DNA of 64,000 bases from Clostridium_I sp963725425 (GTDB lineage: Bacteria; Bacillota; Clostridia; Clostridiales; Clostridiaceae), in NCBI GenBank assembly GCA_963725425.1, contig CAVRYJ010000045.1, forward strand, positions 682,001 to 746,000, given 5' to 3'. Shown here piece after piece: positions 9,343 through 17,812 of this stretch (positions are counted from its first letter, which is position 1; every line of letters starts with the position of its first letter). The position numbers were made by a program, and so were the translations under genes. The notes beneath the pieces are model-generated. The model saw only the letters and a program-made list of their open reading frames with translations, had not been told where the DNA came from and did no database searches.

Positions 9343-9493
9343 AGAAAACCCACTTTCTAGATTCGTTGAACTTACAATTAGATATGGATGCAAATATCCG
9401 TACTTCATTGCAAATTTAGCCGTATTTACAAAAAAATTTACCTATGGATTATTATAACATATTTATTCATATTAGAATATGAATAAATGAAAT

Positions 9494-9522
9494 GAATCCA
9501 GATAAGATAAATATGGTATAAT
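9494..9522 (+). promoter_or_regulatory. Extended -10 promoter upstream of araC-like gene
   Basis: TGGTATAAT at 9514-9522 is an extended -10. An inverted repeat around ATTCATATTAGAATATGAAT (about 9464-9483) lies just upstream and may be an operator. The AGGCAT element sits between this promoter and the coding region, so the transcript would run through it. Confidence 0.55.
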
Positions 9523-9550
9523 CTAAGAAGATGATTTGGTGTCTTTTTAT

Positions 9551-9905
9551 TAAGGCATCATCAAAGAAATAACAAGTCAGTATTCTGGTCTATTTTGTCC
9601 GATGACTACCATCTTACTCTAAAGAGAAAGCGATTGATGAAACAACTAAGTGACTAGCACCAATCAAAGATTTGGGTGACCTGCTTTTATTAAGTGGAAG
9701 ATGGTAGTCACTGGATAACGATTTCTAAGTTTCAGATGGATGAACTACGGCCTAAAAACTCCAACTGAATCAAAGAACTCTGTTAATGTTATGCAACGCC
9801 TTGCATAACCATTACATAGCCAACGCTTGCGCAAGGTTTTGGCTCCTCGCCTACCGCAAAATATCCTCAGAATCTTTGACTTGTTATTTCATTTCAGATG
9901 CCTAA
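9551..9905. repeat. AGGCAT (MITE-like) element, long 355 bp copy
   Basis: Terminal repeats TAAGGCATC and GATGCCTAA enclose the family core: AAATAACAAGTCAG near the left end, TTTGACTTGTTATTT near the right end, and internal GCGCAAGG/CCTCGCCTACCGC. Compared with the 163-165 bp copies it carries about 190 extra bases (about 9599-9789) whose first part is bounded by GATGACTACCATCTT (9601-9615) and AAGATGGTAGTCACT (9698-9712). No open frame of note lies inside, so it is non-autonomous. Confidence 0.85.
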
Positions 9906-9918
9906 TGGGGGTTTTGAT

Positions 9919-10725
9919 GTGGAAATTAACAGACAAGAATTGGATCTAGTAGTTTATCAGTGTGGCACCGAAAAATGGGAACCGTCACATTCATTTGCGC
10001 CAGTAGGTAGAGACCATTTTTTAATTTGTTTTGTACTTGAAGGTAGTGGGATTTTATATGTAAATGGAAAATCTTATAAATTAAATAAAAATCAAGGATT
10101 TATTGTATATCCTAGTGTTATTACGCAATGTAAATCGGATAGTGAAAACCCATGGGTGTATACTTGGGTCGAATTTAAAGGAATTAATGCTCAGAACTAT
10201 TTAAAACTAGCCAGGCTTGATGAAAAAAAGCCTACATTTGAATCTAAAGAAGGAAATTTTATAAAAAATTGTTTTCAAGATATGATAACTGCTTCAAAAC
10301 TTAAAGAAGGTAAGGATCTTAAATTAGAAAGCTTATTGGAAGTGCTTTTATGGGAATTAATTGAGAAACCTAGTAAAAATATTTCTATAGAGAGTAACTA
10401 TAAGGAGTTATATATAAAGAAAACACTACACTTTATTGAGACTAATTATTATAGGAATATAGGTGTGACTGAAATGTCACAGAATATAGGTCTTAACAAG
10501 AATTATTTCAGCTCATTTTTCAAACAGAATACAGGAATTACTCCACAAGAATATTTGATAAAGTTTAGAATAGATAAGGCATGTGAACTTTTGGAAAATC
10601 CAGAACTTATAATAAGTGATATAGCTCATTCTGTTGGTTATATAGATGCATTAGGGTTTTCAAAAATGTTTAAAAAAATAAAGGGAATTTCACCTAGCAC
10701 GTTTAGGAAAGCAGTTAAGAGTTAA
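9919..10725 (+). CDS. AraC-family transcriptional regulator
   Basis: About 268 residues from GTG 9919. GGGGG (9907-9911) lies 7 nt upstream; an in-frame ATG at 9898 belongs to the end of the repeat (ATGCCT) and lacks an RBS. The N-terminal half is a cupin-type sensor (HSFAPVGRDHFLICFVLEG, GSGILYVNGKSY) and the last 100 residues carry two helix-turn-helix units (VTEMSQNIGLNKNYFSSFFK; ISDIAHSVGYIDALGFSKMF), the XylS/AraC arrangement. The cupin suggests a small-molecule ligand, often a sugar, but no sugar operon adjoins it. The last codons and stop lie in the heptad repeat arm that follows (AAVKS-like tail AVKS). Confidence 0.88.
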   Translation: MEINRQELDLVVYQCGTEKWEPSHSFAPVGRDHFLICFVLEGSGILYVNGKSYKLNKNQGFIVYPSVITQCKSDSENPWVYTWVEFKGINAQNYLKLARLDEKKPTFESKEGNFIKNCFQDMITASKLKEGKDLKLESLLEVLLWELIEKPSKNISIESNYKELYIKKTLHFIETNYYRNIGVTEMSQNIGLNKNYFSSFFKQNTGITPQEYLIKFRIDKACELLENPELIISDIAHSVGYIDALGFSKMFKKIKGISPSTFRKAVKS

Positions 10726-10771
10726 GAGTTAAGGAAGATTTTTTCCGGATAAACCCGGGAAAAATCAATAA
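10712..10771 (+). repeat. Left half of a heptad-arm element, truncated by IS1182-type insertion
   Basis: GAAAGCAGTT is followed by tandem TTAAGAG heptads, then GATTTTTTCCGG and CCGGGAAAAATC, which form a hairpin, and ATCAATAAA. The same series appears after spoVR at 46955. The expected right arm is absent: the insertion sequence begins at 10772 and its far flank shows no complementary heptads. The arm supplies the last codons and stop of the araC-like gene. Confidence 0.65.
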
Positions 10772-10772
10772 A

Positions 10773-10825
10773 GGGGCTGTTGCATTAGCGATTTTTAAAA
10801 TCGCTATGAACAGCCCTTTTTCTAT
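10773..10825 (+). terminator. Strong hairpin at the IS left end
   Basis: GGGGCTGTT and AGCGATTTT on the 5' side pair with AAAATCGCT and AACAGCCC on the 3' side and are followed by TTTTTC. It lies directly downstream of the araC-like gene and should act as its terminator as well as insulating the transposase. Confidence 0.7.
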
Positions 10826-10941
10826 ACTATATTTTTGATTTTAGGATTGATTTTATATTTTTATTAATTGATATGGAAAAAAGGGTATACAAAATAGAAG
10901 GTATTTTTTACCCATTTTTTTGATTTTTGAAATTATAAAGT

Positions 10942-12566
10942 TTACGCTGTTTTTAATGGAAAAACATAAGAACCACAACGTCCATTTTGTATTTTATTGT
11001 GTAGCTTATTTACGTTATGTGAAATCCCTAACAAGATGCATTCCGCCAGTATGTTTTGCTTTCCACGACACAAGAAACGCCTGAATCCCATGTCTTGTTT
11101 TACTTCACCAAAAGCACCTTCAGACTGAATACTTCGATTCATTCTTAGTTCAGTTCCTTCATCACTAATAATTCTTTCTAATGATTTCTGCCGTTTTTCC
11201 TGAAACAACTTAGAGATTTCCAAATGCTTTGTGCGTTCTTCTAATGGAGTTTTACAATTTTTGCCTTTAATGCATTTTGATTTCAATTGACAGTTGCTAC
11301 AGTCTTCACAGGTGTAACATGTTTTTTCACTTACATATCCTGTTTTGCTTTTTGTGTTTTTAATACCTGATACTTTTAACTTTTTCCCATTGCTACAAAC
11401 ATAAATATCTTCAGCTGGTTTATAAATCATATTTTCCTTCCTACTAATATCTGTCTTATACTTTCGTGTTTTACTGATTTCATAATTTGAAGGCTTGATG
11501 AATGCTAGCTGTTGATTATTTTCCAAATACAAATAATTTTCTTCACTTTCATATCCAGAATCTGCAATGATTCTTTTGTAAATCCGGTTCTGTTTTTCCC
11601 GTAGGGTGTCTAAAAATGGAATTAGCATAGTAGTATCTGTACACTGTGGTCCAGCTGTAACACAAACAACATATTCTGCATCCGTTCCAAACTGGACATT
11701 ATAGGCAGGTTTTAGCTGGCCATTTCTCATAGCATCTTCTTTCATCCTCATAAATGTAGCATCATGATCTGTTTTTGAAAAGCTATTTCTATTGCCCATG
11801 ATATGAATGTACTGATTATACTGTTTCAATTTTGTAATGTACTTATCAAGCTGCTCTAATGTTTTTGAATTAAACTTTTTCGTTTACCACAACCATGGAC
11901 AAAAACTATACATTCTTCTTTCTGTATCTTCTTAAGTTTTTTACGAAGTTTATTTAGGTGATAAATTTTAATTTCACTTTTATATAAAATTTTAATTCCA
12001 AAATCTTTTTCAGCTTGCAAAATAAATGCAGGAATTTTATCCATGAGTTTTTTCTGATTTTTAGTAACTGATTTTTTCCAGACGAAGGTGTACTTGTTGG
12101 CTGCCGCCTCAATCTTTGTACCGTCAATGAACAGATTTTCTAGAGAAAGCTCTCCGTTATCTGCCAGAAAGTCTGTCATTTGTGTTAAAAGTTCTTCAGC
12201 AACTGGTGCAAAATGAAGGCTACGAAATCTAGCTATAGTTGAATAAACTGGCGCTGACGCACTTTCTAAAAGATACATGAAATTAATATCTCGCTTGCAT
12301 GCACTTGCAATTTTACGTGAAGCATAATAATGGTTCATGTACGCATATAACATAATCTTAAGCATCTGCCTTGGGGTTGGCTGATTTTTCCTTATACGGA
12401 AATAAGTCTGGTATAATTCTCTTAAATCCATCTCCTCTACAACCTGACTTAGTAACCTCACAGAATCATCTTTAGGAATCATGTATTCAGTATTTATTGG
12501 CAGTTTTAATTGATAAAAACTGTCATGAATGGTATAATTTTTGTGTGTTAAATTGTTCATTTTCAT
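10942..12566 (-). pseudogene. IS1182-family transposase, frameshifted
   Basis: The N-terminal piece (from ATG 12566) has the DUF772-type start IPKDDSVRLLSQVVEEMDL and ends the first open frame at 11856. The C-terminal piece contains the DDE-type catalytic region (GNRNSFSKTDHDATF, RIIADSGYESEENY), a cysteine cluster (CYTCEDCSNCQLKSKC) and the C-terminal EGAFGEVKQDMGFRRF with the catalytic Glu. One base added to the T5 run 11876-11880 joins them (GKRK-KFNSKTLEQLDKYI). IS1182 transposases are normally one uninterrupted protein of about 500-550 residues, so this copy is inactive unless the indel is an error. Confidence 0.88.
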
Positions 12567-12694
12567 AAATATATTTTACACCTTTTCCCTAACTTTTTTA
12601 AGCTAGGGAATTGTTTTTTTTATAAAAAAAACTGCTACACTAATTTCTTAGTGCAACAGCCCCTTGAGTTGTTATAAATATTTTAATAAAATAA

Positions 12695-13282
12695 TTAGTC
12701 TATCCTAGTAGTACCAACGGTTAGTGCAGCAATTTGCGCATTTGTGAATTGAATAGTACCGGTACCAGCGACCGTTGCAGCTATTACTTCGACTACATAG
12801 GTTGTTTCTCTTAATCTAGTGTTTTCTTCTCCATAGATAAAGCCAAATGGGATAGAAAAACTATTAGTTGCACCTAAGGTTAAAAGATTTGTTGAAAAAG
12901 TCTCTAGAGGTTCTTTTACAACTGTACCTTGGAAACCAAAACGTGCTCTGCTTAATCTTACTGTTATTGAATCTGTAGCTGCAAGTATGCCTGTAAGAGT
13001 TACAAAACTTGAAAATTCAATTTTAATATTCGCATAGCAAAAACAAGTTGGATCCAATGTAACTTGAGCTATTAAAAGTGGATTGGCAGCAGTTATAGTA
13101 GGAGCGTTAGCACTATTAACTAATACAGAATTACCCCTTCCAATTTCTAAAAGTGCTGAACCTGGTACTGGGTGTAGCTCCTCGTGTTCCTTACATTCAC
13201 AAAATCTTGGTGGGCAATGATCAACGCATTTTCTGCGGTGTTCATAGCAATCTTCGTTATTTTTATTTGAAAGCGAATTCAT
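12695..13282 (-). CDS. DUF4489 domain-containing protein
   Basis: 195 residues. The N-terminus is charged and Cys/His rich (CYEHRRKCVDHCPPRFCECK). It is followed by the DUF4489 signature GSALLEIGRGNSVLV, VTLDPTCFCYANIKIEFSS and alternating beta-strand-like stretches rich in Thr, Val and Ile to the end. There is no signal peptide. DUF4489 proteins are clostridial; a role in the spore outer layers is my inference from composition and neighbours, not established. The start ATG 13282 is preceded by AAGGAGGAT. Confidence 0.75.
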   Translation of the reverse strand: MNSLSNKNNEDCYEHRRKCVDHCPPRFCECKEHEELHPVPGSALLEIGRGNSVLVNSANAPTITAANPLLIAQVTLDPTCFCYANIKIEFSSFVTLTGILAATDSITVRLSRARFGFQGTVVKEPLETFSTNLLTLGATNSFSIPFGFIYGEENTRLRETTYVVEVIAATVAGTGTIQFTNAQIAALTVGTTRID

Positions 13283-13407
13283 AAATATAATCCTCCTTAA
13301 TTTTTAAATTCAAGTAATGATTATTAAAGCAATTTGTATTTATTGCTAATATAGTATATGAAAATATACTATGTTTGTGAAAAACTTTAGTATAAAACAA
13401 TTACAAT

Positions 13408-14178
13408 TTATTGTTCATATTCAGTTTCATCATCGTATTCGCAAAATAATGGTGTTAAATTTTGATCTGGATAAAATTTAGGAATAGGTGCTTTATCAAA
13501 TTTTTCACATATATTCTCTTCTGGAGTAGGCTCACATGGTTCTTTTGGTATTGGGCAGTAATCGTATGCTGGGATAAGAAGCTGTACAATAAGTTCACAT
13601 TTTACTACGATGTAATAACCTAATGTAATATCTAAAACATCACAACAACCTTCATCCTTTGTGAGTAAGCCTTGCAATGCGCTGGCAACCATTTCTAGTT
13701 TAATAATATTGTTATCGCATTTTTTCTCGTCACCCTTTACAAAACGGTTAGAAACCTGAGAGAGTGAGTCAGGGCAGTAGAACTTTCCAATTACATCTGT
13801 TCTATTGATTTCAAAAAATTCTGTTTTATTAACAGCGTTGTTATCAATATAATCAGAGTAGAAGGAAATAGTGTAAGAGATAGTTACTTTTTTAAAATCT
13901 GGATCCTCTTTAAGTGGTATTTTATCTACGGACACAAGTGTTACATTGAAATCTCTACTATCAATATACATTTTAGGATCAGCTAAGGGGTTACTTCTAA
14001 GCTCGTTGTCAGTTGAATTTGTATCTGGACCTTCATCATATACTAGGCATCTTTTTATAAGACATTGATCAAACACTTTAGGTACTTCGATACAAACCAA
14101 TTCTGAAGGATCAGGCAAACGCCCTTGTTTGTTTACAATACCTGGTCGTGGGACAAATTTATCAAAATTGATAGACAT
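13408..14178 (-). CDS. Clostridial cysteine-containing protein, possible spore-surface component
   Basis: 256 residues, function not recognised. SELVCIEVPKVFDQCLIKRC near residue 26 is a motif I associate with clostridial spore-coat-like and uncharacterised proteins. The middle is predicted beta-rich (VTISYTISFYSDYI), and the C-terminus is Pro/Glu/Cys rich and ends in an acidic-aromatic tail. It lacks a signal peptide. AAAGGAGG precedes ATG 14178. It lies 125 nt upstream of the DUF4489 gene in the same orientation, probably a separate unit with its own promoter. Function is unassigned. Confidence 0.65.
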   Translation of the reverse strand: MSINFDKFVPRPGIVNKQGRLPDPSELVCIEVPKVFDQCLIKRCLVYDEGPDTNSTDNELRSNPLADPKMYIDSRDFNVTLVSVDKIPLKEDPDFKKVTISYTISFYSDYIDNNAVNKTEFFEINRTDVIGKFYCPDSLSQVSNRFVKGDEKKCDNNIIKLEMVASALQGLLTKDEGCCDVLDITLGYYIVVKCELIVQLLIPAYDYCPIPKEPCEPTPEENICEKFDKAPIPKFYPDQNLTPLFCEYDDETEYEQ

Positions 14179-14356
14179 ATACTTTCCTCCTTTTTAGAGA
14201 ATATGAATTGGGTGAAAATCTATATAATGCTTACAGTACATCATATGCATAAAGCTAAAAATGGTGATGTGCTATGAAACTTATAAATAAAAATCTTAAT
14301 GTATAAAGTTATAAAAATAAGCTAATTGAAATATAATTTTATAGGGGTGAGTGATT

Positions 14357-15775
14357 ATGAGTGTTGCATTTCCTTGGATATATATTGACTTGTTAAATAA
14401 TATGTGGATTTTTAATCTTAATGACAATGGTGACCTAAAGTATAAAATAATGTATGAACAAGAAAAATGGACAGATGAAAAACTAATAGATAATGGAGTG
14501 GTTGCATATAGCACATATGTAGAAGATGAAGCAATACACATTGTTTATAGTAATAAAAAAAATGAATTAAGATATTGTACTATGAAGAATAAGCAATGGT
14601 TAGGCAAGCTACTTTATAATATTGATGATAATTTTATAGTTCAAGAGGTGAAAATTAAAATCTTTGAGAATAAAATGCATATTTTTTATTTAATGGAGGC
14701 AAGTGGAGGTAGCGACCATGGAATATTAATTCATTGTATTTGGAATGGAGAGCAAACAGTATTAAACACCATAGCAGATATAATTTTACCAGTAAATTCG
14801 GCGGAGTATTTTAAAATTCAATTGAATGAAAAAAACAATTTGTATGTTATTTTTATTGCAGATGAAGGTGATGGGGTAGCACTAAAAAGTTGCTTATATG
14901 TAAATGAAAATTGGACATTAGAAAAATGGCTCTATTCTGTTCAAGGGGAAGCTATAGACATTGATGTTCTTGGAAATTATATATTGAATAAATGGAAAGA
15001 AGGAGATATGTACTTCCTTGAATGTGTATATATAGATGAAAAAGGGAATAAGGAGAGCTTAAGAATCCATGAAACGGAAAATGAAATTATTGAACCAATG
15101 TTATTTGAAAACTGCAATAAATTATATTCCAGTTGGATAGAAAATAATATGATTTTTTATTCTAGTTTTGATGAGAAAGACTGGAGTAAAGAAAAGAAGG
15201 TTAAAATTCACGAAAATTATAATGCTAAAGTTTATAATGCTTCATTTTATTCAGAAGGCAACCTTATCGATGGAAGAAAGATATATGTTATAAGTGAACC
15301 TGAGTTTGAAATTATAATGTACAGTAATTTTATAGATGTGGATATTGAAAATTCTAATAAAGTACAGGACACGAAACTTAGTAAAGAATTTATAAGAGTG
15401 AATAAGGATAAAGAAAGGTTAGAAAAGGAGATATCATTTATCAATATGCAATTAGAAAAAAAACAGGGCATAATTCGAGAATATGAAGAAAATAATAAAA
15501 ATATATTAAATAAAAATAATAATAATATGTTTTTACAATTGCAGGATAGCATTCAAAAGGAATTGAACAGAATTAAAAATCAATTAAAGGAAGAAAAAAC
15601 ATTAAGTATGGATCTTAAAAATGAACTTAAAAAAAAAGATGAGAGAAATGCTTTACTTCAAGAACAGGTAAACAATTTAAGTGAGGAAAATAAAAAGTTA
15701 ATAGATGTTATGGAATTGGAGAAGAACAAAACTTTTATAAATCGTTTTCTAAGAAGAAAATCCAGTGATCAATAA
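14357..15775 (+). CDS. Beta-propeller-like protein with C-terminal coiled coil
   Basis: 472 residues from ATG 14357, with GGGGTGA six bases upstream. The first 330 residues show repeated short blades with aromatic-containing turns (YKIMYEQEKWTDEKL, LRYCTMKNKQWLGKLLY, LYVNENWTLEKWLYSV, MIFYSSFDEKDWSKEK), consistent with a beta-propeller of the fucose-lectin/sialidase-like type. Residues about 345-460 are a long Glu/Lys/Leu/Asn coiled coil (NKDKERLEKEISF onward). The C-terminus is basic (FLRRKSSDQ). There is no signal peptide. No characterised homologue is recognised. It runs divergently from the DUF4489 pair, and the next gene has the same two-part plan. Confidence 0.65.
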   Translation: MSVAFPWIYIDLLNNMWIFNLNDNGDLKYKIMYEQEKWTDEKLIDNGVVAYSTYVEDEAIHIVYSNKKNELRYCTMKNKQWLGKLLYNIDDNFIVQEVKIKIFENKMHIFYLMEASGGSDHGILIHCIWNGEQTVLNTIADIILPVNSAEYFKIQLNEKNNLYVIFIADEGDGVALKSCLYVNENWTLEKWLYSVQGEAIDIDVLGNYILNKWKEGDMYFLECVYIDEKGNKESLRIHETENEIIEPMLFENCNKLYSSWIENNMIFYSSFDEKDWSKEKKVKIHENYNAKVYNASFYSEGNLIDGRKIYVISEPEFEIIMYSNFIDVDIENSNKVQDTKLSKEFIRVNKDKERLEKEISFINMQLEKKQGIIREYEENNKNILNKNNNNMFLQLQDSIQKELNRIKNQLKEEKTLSMDLKNELKKKDERNALLQEQVNNLSEENKKLIDVMELEKNKTFINRFLRRKSSDQ

Positions 15776-15797
15776 GTTGGGTGGTGGGAAAGATTTT

Positions 15798-17042
15798 GTG
15801 ATAGAAAAAGATTATATATTTTTTTTATGGAGTAATAATAAAAGCTATATTACAATTACAGATGGTGATAAAATAATAAATAAAATTGAAATGGAAACTC
15901 CACATAACAATATATACACGCATTCCAATAATAACATATATTTTATTAACTATAGGACTAATAAAATTGTTTCTATTGATAAAGAGTATAAAGTTAAAAG
16001 AATTTTGAATATCCACAATAATGGGAGGATAAAAGTTGATTCAGAATATGAGAAAATATATATTTGTGATACGGAAGATGTAAGCATTTATGGTTTGGAG
16101 AATGGAGAAAAATTAGGTGCTATATCTGGTTTTAGTGCTGCAAATTGTGTGGAACTTGATGCTACAAAAAAATGCTTTTTATATTGGATATATTAAAAAA
16201 AGAATTAAAAATATTTGATACGTCAAATTTAAAATTGATTTCAAAATACGAAACAATAGGAACAAGTCCTTATAAGTTTTGCATAGGAGAAGAAGGAAAA
16301 TACATATACGTTGCAAATAAGGGTGCTGGTTCACAAAGATATAAGAGTTCAATATTTATTCTTGACATTATAAACGGGAAAAATTCTATAATAGATTTTG
16401 AAAAAGGAACAATATTAACTTCAATGGAGTTATGTGATAAGTTTATATATTTAATCAATGAAGGTTTACAGAAACTCCAAATTATTGATATATCGAAAGG
16501 GAAGAATATTGATATATTAAAGACAAGTTTAAAAAAGCCTGAAATGTTTAATTATCTACAGATAAAAAGATAATTATTAGTAGTTAGCAAAAGTGATGAT
16601 GAAAAATTTGCAATAGATGTAGTAGACACTAATACTAATATTATAATAGACACTACTTTCCTAAATTTTCAGACGAAAAATGTTTGGATATTGCGGTTGC
16701 TTCTAGAGAAAATAACCAGTTAGTAGCATCGAAAAAAAACACAGGTCAAAATAATAAAACATTTCAAATAAATGACATGAAAAAATATTTTGAAAAAATG
16801 TTTATGGAATTTGAGAAAATGGAACTTGCGAAAATAGAAGCAGAAAAAGAAATAGCCTTAAAAAAGAAGAAGTTGATTATTATAAAAAAAATAATGATAT
16901 GCTTAGGGAACAAAATAATTATTATAAGAAAAAATTGTTTCAAGCTGATAAAGAAAAAATTATTTTAGAGGGAAAATTAGCTGAAAAGGTAAGAATTATA
17001 AATAATGAAAGAAGATATAATAAACATGTGGGTAATTCTTAG
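15798..17042 (+). pseudogene. Second beta-propeller/coiled-coil protein, multiple frameshifts
   Basis: GTG 15798 follows GGTGGTGGG. The frame encodes blade-like repeats (YITITDGDKIINKIEM; IYICDTEDVSIYG) and breaks at the A7 run 16166-16172; one more A gives KMLFILDILKKELKIFDTSN, which continues in the next open frame (YIYVANKGAG; the YVTN-like repeat style). Further breaks occur near 16570-16585, at about 16657 (T3) and at the A6 run 16860-16865. Restoring them yields VVSKSDDEKFAIDVVDTN, FSDEKCLDIAVASRENN, then a coiled coil (KMELAKIEAEKEIALKKEE) ending RRYNKHVGNS at TAG 17042. The plan mirrors the upstream gene. At least four lesions suggest decay or poor base quality. Confidence 0.65.
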
Positions 17043-17083
17043 GTCTAAACCTATTAGTTTTCCACATGTTTAAATATTGTACT

Positions 17084-17248
17084 TAGGCATCATCAAAGAA
17101 ATAACAAGTCAGTATTCTGGTTTATTCTTGTGGTATGCAACGCCTTGCATAACCATTACATATCCCAATATGCGCAAGGTTTTGGTTCCTCGCCTACCGC
17201 AAAATATCCTCAGAATCTTTGACTTGTTATTTCTTTTCAGATGCCTTA
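17084..17248. repeat. AGGCAT (MITE-like) element, copy of about 165 bp
   Basis: TTAGGCATCATC opens it and CAGATGCCTTA closes it. The core motifs AACAAGTCAGTATTCTGG, GCAACGCCTTGCATAACC and AATCTTTGACTTGTTATTT are shared with the copies at 9551, 28927, 30267 and 31929. Its right end supplies the TAA stop of the small minus-strand gene at 17246. Confidence 0.85.
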
Positions 17249-17419
17249 TTCTTTAGGGGGACTGTTTTTTAAAGTTGAAGCCCACTGATTATCAGTAGAA
17301 GTTTTTTGCTTTTTACTGGAGTCTTTTGAATTTGTAAAAGGTTTATCAGTCTGTGACGCCCATTGGTTGTCAGCACTGGACTTTAATTGTTTGACATTAT
17401 AAACACCTTCCCTTTGCAA
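17246..17419 (-). CDS. Small hydrophilic protein with internal DNQWAS repeat
   Basis: About 57 residues if it starts at TTG 17419 (AAAGGTGA eight bases upstream); an in-frame GTG at 17431 lies inside that RBS. The sequence is very polar, with two copies of a [ST]-x-DNQWAS block (SADNQWASQTDKPF and STDNQWASTLKN) separated by Lys/Ser/Asp stretches. There is no membrane or secretion signal. I do not recognise a family. The TAA stop is built from the end of the adjoining mobile repeat, so the original C-terminus may have been trimmed by insertion. Confidence 0.5.
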   Translation of the reverse strand: MQREGVYNVKQLKSSADNQWASQTDKPFTNSKDSSKKQKTSTDNQWASTLKNSPPKE

Positions 17420-17603
17420 TTTACTTTTCACCTTTAGTATACTTAACCCTACAAAATATATTCGTTTTGAGAGATTTTTGTTTTGTATAAGAATATACTG
17501 ATAAATATAAAATTTGAATTGAAATTATCTGTATGTTTAAAGTACAAAATTTCACATCACCAATATTTTATAGTACAATGTAAATATAATTAAATAAGAA
17601 ATG

Positions 17604-17690
17604 ATTGCTTGGGGTGCCAATAGGCTGAGAGGAAGTAAAATCCAACTCTACCAACCTGATGTGGTTAAAACCACCGTAGGGAAGCAAAGG
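17604..17690 (+). ncRNA. TPP (THI-box) riboswitch
   Basis: The thi-box consensus is clear: GGGGTGCC then GGCTGAGA on the 5' side, and ACCTGATGTGGTTAAAACC followed by CGTAGGGAAGCA on the 3' side. The terminal TTGCTT/GAAGCAA pair forms P1. It binds thiamine pyrophosphate and is followed by a terminator hairpin, so the expected mode is premature termination of the thiC transcript when TPP is abundant. Confidence 0.95.
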
Positions 17691-17705
17691 TTTTATTTTA
17701 AATCC

Positions 17706-17729
17706 AGCTTGCTTTTGTAAGCTTTTTTT
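17706..17729 (+). terminator. TPP riboswitch expression-platform terminator
   Basis: AGCTTGC (17706-17712) pairs with GTAAGCT (17717-17723) across a T4 loop and is followed by T7. Its position 15 nt after the aptamer P1 is standard for transcriptional TPP switches. Confidence 0.85.
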
Positions 17730-17743
17730 ATTGGAAAAATTTT

Positions 17744-17783
17744 AAATAAAAGCCAGATGTGTTCCTTGCATCTGACTTTTATT
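17744..17783 (+). terminator. Second hairpin between riboswitch and thiC
   Basis: AAATAAAAGCCAGATG pairs with CATCTGACTTTTATTT with one mismatch and a nine-base loop. It could be a back-up terminator or a structured leader; it ends about 30 nt before the thiC start. Confidence 0.6.
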
Positions 17784-17812
17784 TTATCTAAATTTAAAGG
17801 AGAGTGTAGAAA

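Larger units (their letters stand above)
10772..12664. mobile_element. IS1182-family insertion sequence, about 1.9 kb
   Basis: The ends are inverted: AGGGGCTGTTGCATTAG at 10772 and CTTAGTGCAACAGCCCCT ending at 12664. Between them is a single transposase locus on the minus strand. The left end continues into a long hairpin in which GGGCTGTT...GCGATTTT pairs with AAAATCGC...AACAGCCC, ending in TTTTTC at about 10823; it could stop read-through. I could not identify a direct target duplication: the immediate flanks (CAATAA, TGAGTT) do not match. Confidence 0.85.

Noticed and set aside
11870..11885. Programmed frameshift in the IS transposase
   Set aside because: IS1182 transposases are normally one continuous frame, and the A5 run does not make a proper A-AAA-AAG slippery heptamer in the zero frame. 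The same lesion type occurs in ordinary genes nearby.
16684..16968. Separate 94-codon gene
   Set aside because: It has no RBS and is the middle part of the second propeller/coiled-coil gene, continuing it in both directions after frame correction.
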